Shown here in pieces: positions 25,457 to 34,265 of a DNA stretch of 64,000 nt. The translations under genes were made by a program, and so were the position numbers. This stretch comes from UBA7803 sp041686955 (GTDB lineage Bacteria > Pseudomonadota > Gammaproteobacteria > Pseudomonadales > Azotimanducaceae), in NCBI GenBank assembly GCA_041686955.1, contig JAWLCV010000009.1, positions 17,847 to 81,846 on the forward strand. The letters are read 5' to 3'. Numbering within the stretch: position 1 is the stretch's first letter; every line of letters starts with the position of its first letter. The notes beneath the pieces are model-generated. The model ran no database searches. It saw nothing but the letters and a program-made list of their open reading frames with translations, and was not told the origin of the DNA.

Positions 25457-25849
25457 CTAATCATCCGGTGCCGTGTGGCCCCCGGCTCTGCCGCGGCGCC
25501 GGCGCCCGACCCAGCCGTAGATCACCACGTTGACCGCGACCACGGCGCCGGCGAGCACGAGCTGCAGCTCCCGTGAGAGCCCCTCGGGATACAAGGCGGA
25601 CAGGAGGTAATGGCCGATGAAGCTGTCGCCGTAGCCGGCCTCGCCGGCTTGCCTGAGCAGATGATTCTCGAGCGTGGTCAGCGGGCAGGGCCGACCGGCG
25701 AGCTCCACGTACGCGCCCCAGCCCGCCACCGGGAGGTGCACCAGGGGCGCCAAACGCAGCCACAGCCACGCCAGACCGCCCACCAGCACTCCCACGACGA
25801 AGGTCATGTGCAGGATCAGCACGGCGTCGGCGGCCATCCGGTACCACAT
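25457..25849 (-). CDS. DUF2784 family membrane protein
   Basis: A 130-residue inner-membrane protein with about three hydrophobic segments (MAADAVLILHMTFVVGVLVG, LAWLWLRLAPLVHLPVAG and LQLVLAGAVVAVNVVIYGWV). The CPLTTLENHLLRQAG segment and GHYLL are hallmarks of DUF2784. Start at MWYRMAADA is supported by GGAGG nine bases upstream. No known role. It diverges from the MFS gene. Confidence 0.85.
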   Translation of the reverse strand: MWYRMAADAVLILHMTFVVGVLVGGLAWLWLRLAPLVHLPVAGWGAYVELAGRPCPLTTLENHLLRQAGEAGYGDSFIGHYLLSALYPEGLSRELQLVLAGAVVAVNVVIYGWVGRRRRGRAGGHTAPDD

Positions 25850-25955
25850 CAGGCAAATCCTCCGCGGCCGGGCTCGGCAAGTAAACCACCCGGACGGCCT
25901 GCGGTCATGGCCCGCGCACCCGGTATCATGGCCCCGCCTACACCGGAGCCTTTCC

Positions 25956-27272
25956 ATGGATCTTCCCGCAACCGGCGACACCACGCCCGTGGAGCCCGCC
26001 GGGCGAATCGCCCGGGCGAGCTGGGCGCTCTACGACTGGGCCAACTCCAGCTTCTCGGCGGTCGTCTCCACCTTCGTTTTTCCCGCCTACTTCGCCAGCC
26101 AGGTGGCGGCGAACGAAACCGCCGGGACGGCGCAATGGGGTTACACGGTGGGAGCCGCGGGCCTGGTGGTGGCTCTGGGCGCCCCGGTGCTCGGCGCCAT
26201 GGCGGACCGGTTCGGCCGTCGCAAGCCTCTGCTCGGCGTGTTCACGGCGCTCTGCGTGCTGGCCACCGCCGCCCTGTGGTGGGTACGCCCGGAGCCGGAC
26301 TCGGTGCCCCGCGCCATGGTCCTGGCCGGGCTCGCCACCGTGGGCGCCGAATTCGCTTTCGTGTTCTACAACGCCATGCTGCCCAGCCTCACCCGCGCCG
26401 ACCGCCTCGGCCGCTGGTCGGGCTGGGCGTGGGGGCTCGGCTACGCCGGCGGGCTGACGTGCCTCGCATTGGCGCTGGGCGGATTCGTCGCCGACGGCGC
26501 CTGGTTCCCATTGCCGCGGGACGGTGCCGAGCACGTGCGGGCCACCTTTCTGCTGGTGGCGGTCTGGTACGCCGTCTTCGCCCTTCCTCTGTTCCTGTAC
26601 ACCCCGGAAGCACCGGCACCGGGCACGACCCTGGCCGGAGCGGTGCGGGAGGGCCTGGTTCAGCTCGCGGACCTGCTGCGGAACCTGCACCACTATGCCC
26701 CGGTGCTGCGGTTCCTGGTGGCGCGGATCTTCTTCATCGACGGCCTGGCCACCGTGTTCGCCTTCGGCGGCGTCTATGCTGCGGGGACGTTCGGCATGGA
26801 CCAGCAAGGCGTACTGCTGTTCGGCATCGCGTTGAACGTCACCGCGGGCGTGGGCGCCGCAGCGTTCTCCTGGATCGACGACTGGATCGGCGGCAAGCGC
26901 ACCATCCTGGTTTCTCTCGTGGGTCTGATCATCCCCGGTGCCGCCATCGTGGTGGTGGAGTCGACGGCTCTGTTCTGGACGTTCGGGTTGATCCTCGGCG
27001 CCTTCGTGGGCCCGGTGCAGGCGGCGGGCCGATCCTACATGGCGCGGCTCGCGCCCGCTCACCTGCGTAACGAGATGTTCGGTCTGTTCGCGTTCTCCGG
27101 GAAGGCTACGGCGTTCGCCGGCCCCCTGCTGGTGGGTTGGATCACGGCGCTGTCCGGCAGCCAGCGCTTCGGCATGAGCGTGATCATCGTCCTGCTGCTG
27201 GCGGGATTTCTGCTCATGCTGACGGTGCCCCCGGATGCTCCAGGTGCACGACGTGAATCCCTTCCGGGGTGA
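25956..27272 (+). CDS. MFS transporter, UMF1 (Atg22-like) family
   Basis: A 438-residue permease with 12 predicted membrane segments. ARASWALYDWANSSFSAVV near residue 20 is the UMF1 signature, and DRFGRRKPLLG near residue 86 is the MFS loop 2-3 motif. The substrate of bacterial UMF1 proteins is not defined; amino-acid efflux is a guess from the fungal Atg22 relative. Its last 59 bases overlap antiparallel with the GNAT gene. Confidence 0.9.
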   Translation: MDLPATGDTTPVEPAGRIARASWALYDWANSSFSAVVSTFVFPAYFASQVAANETAGTAQWGYTVGAAGLVVALGAPVLGAMADRFGRRKPLLGVFTALCVLATAALWWVRPEPDSVPRAMVLAGLATVGAEFAFVFYNAMLPSLTRADRLGRWSGWAWGLGYAGGLTCLALALGGFVADGAWFPLPRDGAEHVRATFLLVAVWYAVFALPLFLYTPEAPAPGTTLAGAVREGLVQLADLLRNLHHYAPVLRFLVARIFFIDGLATVFAFGGVYAAGTFGMDQQGVLLFGIALNVTAGVGAAAFSWIDDWIGGKRTILVSLVGLIIPGAAIVVVESTALFWTFGLILGAFVGPVQAAGRSYMARLAPAHLRNEMFGLFAFSGKATAFAGPLLVGWITALSGSQRFGMSVIIVLLLAGFLLMLTVPPDAPGARRESLPG

Positions 27273-27687
27273 CGTCGCTGCCCGCCGCCACGAATCCGAC
27301 CTTGCGGTACAACGCCAGCGCCGGTGCGTTGTCGCGGCCCGTGGAGGCCCTGACCCGGCGGGCGCCCAGGCCGAGGGCGTGCCGCACCAGGCGGGTGCCG
27401 ATGCCCAGGCCGAAGCGCTCCGGCGTCACCGCCAGCGAGGCGATGGTGGTGGCATCGCCGGGGCCGGGCTCCACCTCAACCACCCCTGCCAGCTCGCCGT
27501 CGAGCCAGCAGCCGTAGAATGCGCTCGGCGCCGTTGCCACGTCCCCGGCGCTTCGCGCGAGCGGCGGGAAATCCGTTACCCCCATGATGCTCGCTTCCAC
27601 CCGGTAGGCGGCATGCAGCGTGCGGCGGATCGACTCCGCCATCGCCGGATCGCCGTGATCGAGCAGGACGATGGTCTGGACCGTCAC
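27214..27687 (-). CDS. GNAT-family N-acetyltransferase
   Basis: 157 residues. The acetyl-CoA binding motif A is TIASLAVTPERFGLGIGTRL (Q/R-x-x-G-x-G/A form) around residue 92, and ALALYRKVGFVAAG closes the domain. Start GTG overlaps the stop of the upstream cupin gene (GTGA), pointing to coupled translation of the pair. Substrate unknown. The 3' end runs 59 bases into the 3' end of the MFS gene on the other strand. Confidence 0.87.
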   Translation of the reverse strand: MTVQTIVLLDHGDPAMAESIRRTLHAAYRVEASIMGVTDFPPLARSAGDVATAPSAFYGCWLDGELAGVVEVEPGPGDATTIASLAVTPERFGLGIGTRLVRHALGLGARRVRASTGRDNAPALALYRKVGFVAAGSDVTPEGIHVVHLEHPGAPSA

Positions 27688-28067
27688 GCGTCGCCTTGCC
27701 TCCGGGGCCGGTGATCGCCGCGGGGACCGGGGGTGACGTGCACGAGCTGAGCGGGCTCCACCACCTTCACCGTATGCCACTCGCCGCGCCGCACGATGCA
27801 GGCCTCGCCGGGCCCGAGTTCCATGGGAGCGTCCGGGGCGGAATCGCCCGTCACCCGCACCCGCCCCGACACCACGTAAAGGATCTCGTCGCCGTCGGGG
27901 TGCACTTCGCCACCGTGGGGCGCATCGCGCTCCATGGTGACGATGCCCAGGGTCATGCCGTCGATGCGCTCCGGGGGACCGGGCCGGTGCGCCCGGGTGG
28001 ATATGGAGAGGTCGCGGTGGATGTCGAAGACCACTCGTGACGGATCTACCGGAACGATGGCATCCAT
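27684..28067 (-). CDS. cupin-domain protein
   Basis: 127 residues with a single cupin barrel. Motif 1 is PHGGEVHPDGDEILYVVSG (His, His, Glu metal ligands) and motif 2 includes GEACIVRRGEWHTVKV. Small cupins of this kind are often dioxygenases or sensors; nothing identifies the ligand here. Translationally coupled to the downstream acetyltransferase. Confidence 0.85.
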   Translation of the reverse strand: MDAIVPVDPSRVVFDIHRDLSISTRAHRPGPPERIDGMTLGIVTMERDAPHGGEVHPDGDEILYVVSGRVRVTGDSAPDAPMELGPGEACIVRRGEWHTVKVVEPAQLVHVTPGPRGDHRPRRQGDA

Positions 28068-28118
28068 GAGGCGGTCTCCTCGTCTATTCGGACATAGTGC
28101 AGCGGCCGAGGCCGCCGC

Positions 28119-28910
28119 TCAAGCGGTGGGCCCGGCTTCGTTCGTCACTCCGCCATCCAGGGGCAGCACGGCCTGTCGCTCCAGCGTCTCCACCAGCGCG
28201 CGGTCGCGCCCGCTCTGCTTCGCCCGGTAGAGCATACCGTCGGCTCCGGACGTGAGCGTGTCCAGAGGCACGTCGCTGGTTTCGCTGGTGGCGCCGCCCA
28301 CGCTCACGGTCACCGGCACCGGATCGTCGTGGTGGCGAAACGCGTGCTCCCTCAGGGCGCCGAGCAGCCGCTGTGCCACCAGCCCGGCGCCTTCCCTGGC
28401 GGTGTGGGGCAGCAGGACGATGAATTCCTCGCCGCCGAAGCGCGCCAGGGTGTCGGAATCGCGCAGAGCCCCCTGCATCACGGCAGCCGCTTCCTTCAGC
28501 ACCCGATCGCCGGTGACGTGGCCGAAGCGGTCGTTGATGGATTTGAAGTGATCGAAGTCGATGATCAGCACGCTGGTGGGGAAGCAATGGCGCCGAGCCA
28601 GGGTGAGCTGCTGCTCGGCCACTTGCAGGAAACGCCGCCGATTGAAGGTTCCGGTCAGGGGATCCGTCTCGGACAGCGTTCGCAGCTTGTCGTTGGCCTC
28701 GCGCAGCCGCTCAGCGAGCGAGATGTGCCAGTAGCCCGCCACCGGAACCACCATCGCCGGCACGAGGACGGCCACCAGCAGGCCGACGCCCACGTCCACC
28801 GTGCCCGTGACGAGGTAGGTCACGAACCCCAGGGTCATCACGGAGGCGGCGACCGTCGCGACGGTGAAGGCGCAGACTTTCCGGATCGCTCTGATTCGCC
28901 AGCCGTCCAT
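28119..28910 (-). CDS. membrane-bound diguanylate cyclase (GGDEF)
   Basis: 263 residues. Two hydrophobic segments (about residues 11-33 and 38-62) anchor it, a short coiled linker follows, and the GGDEF domain starts near residue 80 at TDPLTGTFNRRRF. The active site is GGEEF (159-163), and the inhibitory site is RDSD (150-153), five residues before it, so it should make c-di-GMP with product feedback. There is no recognisable sensor domain. It is followed by ilvD upstream on the same strand with only 12 bases between. Confidence 0.94.
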   Translation of the reverse strand: MDGWRIRAIRKVCAFTVATVAASVMTLGFVTYLVTGTVDVGVGLLVAVLVPAMVVPVAGYWHISLAERLREANDKLRTLSETDPLTGTFNRRRFLQVAEQQLTLARRHCFPTSVLIIDFDHFKSINDRFGHVTGDRVLKEAAAVMQGALRDSDTLARFGGEEFIVLLPHTAREGAGLVAQRLLGALREHAFRHHDDPVPVTVSVGGATSETSDVPLDTLTSGADGMLYRAKQSGRDRALVETLERQAVLPLDGGVTNEAGPTA

Positions 28911-28922
28911 GCCGCGCCGTCC

Positions 28923-30591
<1,669 letters not shown>

Positions 30592-30599
<8 letters not shown>

Positions 30600-31908
30600 G
30601 GTTCGTCCCTAACGTCTTGAACATGACTTTGGAGTTGCGCTGATAGTTGTACAGGGTCTGTTTCGGAGCCGGCAGCTCGCCGATGTCGGCGTCCTCGAAG
30701 CCGTGCTCGAGGAACCAGTCCCGGGTCTGGGTGGTGAGCACGAACAACCGCCGTACCCCGGCGTGGCGCGCGGCGCTTTCCGCCGCGGCCAGCAGGCGCT
30801 CGCCGATGCCGGGGCGCATGCCGGAACCGCGGTAGGCGTCGTGCACCGCCACGCAGGCCAGCTCGGCGCTCTCGCCGAACGGATACAGGGCGCAGCATCC
30901 CACCACGATACCGTCCAGCTCCGCCACGAAGAAGTTGCCCACCTCCAGCTCCAGGCGGTCGCGGTCACGGCGCACCAGCACCCCGGCCTCCTCGAGCGGC
31001 CGGATCACCTCGACGATGCCGGCCACGTCCTCCGGCCGGGCCGGGCGAACCATGCTGCCCCGCTGCTCGGAGAGCTCCGTGCCGTGACCCTGGGCGGTGA
31101 ACAGCTCCTGGAGCAGCGCGCCGTCCTCGCTGTAGCTCACCAGGTGACAGCGCGGTACCCCGCCGCGGCAGGCCCGGAGCATGGCGCGTAGCTGATTGGC
31201 CACGTAAGGCTCGGGCCGGGTCCGGTCCAGCAGTGCCTCGAGCTCCGCGGGCACCAGCTCGGGCCGGTTACGGCCGTCCTCGTCCCTCACGTAGCCGTCG
31301 GCGTCGAACATGATCAGCTTGTCCGCCGCCAGCGCCGTGGCCACCTCGGCCGCCAGCTCGTCGGCGGCCAGGCTGAACGCCTGGCCGGAGGGGGAGTAGC
31401 CCACCGGCGACACCACCACCAGGGTGCGCGCGTCCAGCAACGCGCGGATGCGCTGGCTGTGGATGCGCCGCACCTGCCCCGTGAACAGATGGTCGACCCC
31501 GTCGAGCACGCCGATGGGCCGTGCCACCACGAAGTTGCCGGTGACCGTGGCGATGTCGGCGTTGCGCAGGGGGCTGGTGGGCAGTCCGGTGGAGAAGTGG
31601 GCCTCCAGGGTGGCGCGCACCTGGCCGTGCACGCCGAGCACGATCTCCATGCTGTCCCGGTCGGTGATGCGCCGATGGCGATGGAACTGGCTGCCCGGCA
31701 GGGCGGCGTCGATCTGCGGCCGGGCGCCGTGAACCAGCACCAGGCGCACCCCCAGCACGTGCAGCAGCGCCAGGTCGTGGACGATGTTCGCCAGGTTCGC
31801 GTGGGCGATGGCCTCGCCCCCCAGCAGCACCACGAACGTCTTGTTGCGGTGCGCGCTGATGTAGGGCGTGGACGCGCGAAACCACCTGGCGTAGCCGCTG
31901 GTATCCAA
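30592..31908 (-). CDS. argA: N-acetylglutamate synthase
   Basis: First enzyme of arginine biosynthesis, acetylating glutamate. An amino-acid-kinase-like domain (residues about 15-280, with FVVLLGGEAIAHAN and VLVHGARPQID) precedes a GNAT domain (about 285-430, with CVAVHDAYRGSGMRPGIGERL, partly quoted). It ends LYNYQRNSKVMFKTLG, as in ArgA. I chose TTG 31908 (LDTSGYARWFR) because GGAGG lies ten bases before it and the length, 438 residues, fits E. coli ArgA (443). The longest open frame would start inside repeat copy 2. Confidence 0.94.
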
Positions 31909-32219
31909 CGGAGCGCTCCCTCCGGCCGCCAGCCGGTGGCCGGGCGGCAAAGTGAGAAAATGGGGGCGGATTCTACACCAGGGGGCGGTCGCCATCCGCT
32001 ATCCGCTGTCCGCTCTCCGCTAGAGCGTGCTCGACGGCGGCGCGCGGGTGGGCTAACGCTCAGCGAGGAGGATGACGTGAGGCTCTGGCGTCGCGCCTCT
32101 TGCGGATAGTGGAGAGCGGACAGCGGATAGCGAACCCAAATCACAAACACCGCCGCTCCCGGTTGCAAAACCACCTCCCATCCCTTTAACTGGCAAAGGT
32201 TGGCTAATCAGGGACTTAC
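31909..32219. other. intergenic region between argA and the GspE-type ATPase gene
   Basis: A 311-base gap between divergent genes. It holds repeat copy 2 (31992-32133) and then an AT-richer stretch before the ATPase start. TTGCAA at 32163 followed 17 bases later by TTAACT is the best promoter-like pair for the plus strand, but a weak one. I see no further gene. Confidence 0.6.
31992..32133 (+). repeat. heptad-armed palindromic repeat, copy 2
   Basis: The left arm at 31998-32022 and the right arm at 32107-32131 are complementary at 24 of 25 positions, the exception being a possible G-T pair. Within the arms the variable bases follow in matching order (CTAT, CTGT, CTCT on the left; GAGAG, GACAG, GATAG on the right). 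The core (32060-32105) carries GGAGGATGACGTGAGG and CTCTGGCGTCGCG. About 35 bases between left arm and core are absent from the other copies. Confidence 0.85.
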
Positions 32220-34196
32220 GTGGCCACGCCCCTCACCACGCCGCCCTCCGGGGATCAGCAGGACCGCTCGGCGGAAGACAGCGCCCCGGACTTCGTCCGT
32301 TCGGAGGATGAAGTCCGCCCGGATGGAATCCACCCGGATGAAGTCCGCCCGGATGAAGTCCGCCCGGACGAAGTCCGCGCGGATGGCAGTGCGGCGGCCG
32401 GCGAGCGGCAGGCGCCCCTGGCGGCGCGGCTCGGCGGCAACGAGCGGCTGCTCGACCTGCACACCACCCTGGACCACCTGGTGAGCGACGGCTTCATCAG
32501 TCAGCGTCAGGCGGAGGACGTGCTGATCGCGCCGCGCACCAAGAAGGAACTCAATCAGCATCCCCTGGAGATCGTCGCAGGGCGCGAGTTCGAGAATCGC
32601 AACAAGCCCGGCAGCGTCCTCGACCTGGAAACCCTGACGGAATGGCTGTGCCGTATCAGCGGCCAGGCGTACCTGCGCATCGACCCGCTGAAGATCAACG
32701 TCAATGCGGTCACCGAGGTCATGTCCTACGCCTTCGCCCAGCGCCACAACATCCTGGCGGTGGAGGTCTCCGACGACGAGGTGGTGATCGCCAGCGCGCA
32801 GCCGTTCATGTACCAGTGGGAGAGCATGCTCACCCAGACCCTGCGGGGGCGGCGTATCCGGCGCGTGGTGGCGAACCCGGCGGACCTGAACCGCTACATG
32901 CTGGAGTTCTACACCATGGCCCGGGCGGTGGCGAAGGCCAGCGACGCCGGGCTCGAGGTGAGCAGCATCGCCAATTTCGAGCAGATGCTCGAGCTCGGGG
33001 CACTCAAGAGCCCGGAGGCCAACGACGCCCACGTGGTGAACATCGTGGATTGGCTGCTGCAGTACGCGTTCGACCAGCGGGCCAGCGACATTCACATCGA
33101 GCCGCGGCGCGACAAGGGCCTCATCCGCTTCCGGATCGACGGCGTGCTGCACCACGTCTACGAGCTGCCGAGCGCGGTGAACGCCGCGGTCACCAGCCGT
33201 CTGAAGATCCTCGGGCGCATGGACGTGGCCGAGAAGCGGCGTCCCCAGGACGGCCGGGTGAAGACCAAGAGCCCGGACGGCGACGAGGTCGAGCTGCGGC
33301 TTTCCACCCTGCCCACGGCCTTCGGCGAGAAGATGGTGCTCAGGATCTTCGATCCCGACGTGCTGCTGCGCAGCTTCGCGGAGCTGGGGCTGACGGGGAA
33401 GGATCACGAGCGCTGGCAGGAGATGGTCCATTCTCCCAACGGCATCGTCCTGGTCACCGGCCCTACGGGGTCGGGCAAGACCACCACCCTCTACTCCACC
33501 CTCAAGCAGCTCGCCACCTCCGAGGTGAACGTCTGCACCATCGAAGATCCCATCGAGATGGTGGAGCCGGCGTTCAACCAGATGCAGGTGCAGCACAACA
33601 TCGACGTGACCTTCGCCTCGGGCATCCGTGCGCTGTTGCGGCAGGATCCGGACATCATCATGATCGGCGAGATCCGCGACCTGCAGACCGCGGAGATGGC
33701 CATCCAGGCGGCGCTGACGGGCCACCTGGTGATCTCCACACTGCACACCAACGATGCGCCCACCGCGGTGACCCGGCTGCTGGACCTGGGGGTGCCCTCC
33801 TACATGATCAAGGCCACCGTGCTGGGGGTGATGGCCCAGCGCCTGGTGCGGACGCTCTGTCCCCACTGCAAGGTGGAGGACGAGGTGGACCTGGAAGCCT
33901 GGGAGCTGCTCACCCGGCCGTTCAAGGCCCGGCCGCCGGCCGCCGTGTACTGGCCGAAGGGCTGCCTCGAGTGCCGCGACACCGGCTTTCTCGGGCGCGT
34001 GGGCATCTACGAGCTGCTGCCCATGACCGACCGGGTCAAGTCGCTGATCCGCGGCGACACCGACATCCACGAGCTCCGCCGCCACGGGATGAAGGAAGGC
34101 ATGCGCACCCTGCGGCTGTCCGGCGCCCAGAAGGTCGGGGCCGGCCTCACCACCATCGCCGAGGTGCTGCGGGTGGCCCCGGTTTCCCAGGACTGA
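32220..34196 (+). CDS. GspE/PilB-type secretion ATPase (orphan)
   Basis: A 658-residue hexameric AAA-type ATPase of the type II secretion/type IV pilus family. The Walker A is GPTGSGKTTT (414-423), followed by the Asp box and a Walker B DIIMIGEIRD; the Asp-box-like DIHIEP is near residue 290. A four-cysteine zinc motif, CPHC near 547 and CLEC near 582, is intact. The N-terminus (residues about 20-55) is an acidic low-complexity run of D-E-V-R-P repeats. No gspF/pilC, pseudopilin or secretin gene is nearby, so its system is elsewhere or it works alone. GTG start, weak ribosome-binding site. Confidence 0.9.
   Translation: MATPLTTPPSGDQQDRSAEDSAPDFVRSEDEVRPDGIHPDEVRPDEVRPDEVRADGSAAAGERQAPLAARLGGNERLLDLHTTLDHLVSDGFISQRQAEDVLIAPRTKKELNQHPLEIVAGREFENRNKPGSVLDLETLTEWLCRISGQAYLRIDPLKINVNAVTEVMSYAFAQRHNILAVEVSDDEVVIASAQPFMYQWESMLTQTLRGRRIRRVVANPADLNRYMLEFYTMARAVAKASDAGLEVSSIANFEQMLELGALKSPEANDAHVVNIVDWLLQYAFDQRASDIHIEPRRDKGLIRFRIDGVLHHVYELPSAVNAAVTSRLKILGRMDVAEKRRPQDGRVKTKSPDGDEVELRLSTLPTAFGEKMVLRIFDPDVLLRSFAELGLTGKDHERWQEMVHSPNGIVLVTGPTGSGKTTTLYSTLKQLATSEVNVCTIEDPIEMVEPAFNQMQVQHNIDVTFASGIRALLRQDPDIIMIGEIRDLQTAEMAIQAALTGHLVISTLHTNDAPTAVTRLLDLGVPSYMIKATVLGVMAQRLVRTLCPHCKVEDEVDLEAWELLTRPFKARPPAAVYWPKGCLECRDTGFLGRVGIYELLPMTDRVKSLIRGDTDIHELRRHGMKEGMRTLRLSGAQKVGAGLTTIAEVLRVAPVSQD
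32307..32381 (+). repeat. five tandem 15-bp repeats inside the ATPase gene
   Basis: Units close to GATGAAGTCCGCCCG follow head to tail: three identical, two with changes. Each codes for one D-E-V-R-P pentapeptide (one reads D-G-I-H-P). A more diverged unit precedes them at 32289. The unit length keeps the reading frame. Confidence 0.92.
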
Positions 34197-34243
34197 GCCC
34201 CGACGCGGCGGCTCCGCGCGCCGCGTCCTGCCGCGGCGCCGGG

Positions 34244-34249
34244 TATAGT
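34244..34249 (+). promoter_or_regulatory. possible -10 element before glnE
   Basis: TATAGT matches five of six -10 bases and lies 16 bases before the first ATG of glnE, just after the ATPase stop. No convincing -35 is present. Confidence 0.3.
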
Positions 34250-34265
34250 GGCGGGCGGAGGCGCC

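Noticed and set aside
28119..28910. The GGDEF protein as catalytically dead
   Set aside because: GGEEF and the RDSD inhibitory site are both intact, so activity is the simpler reading.
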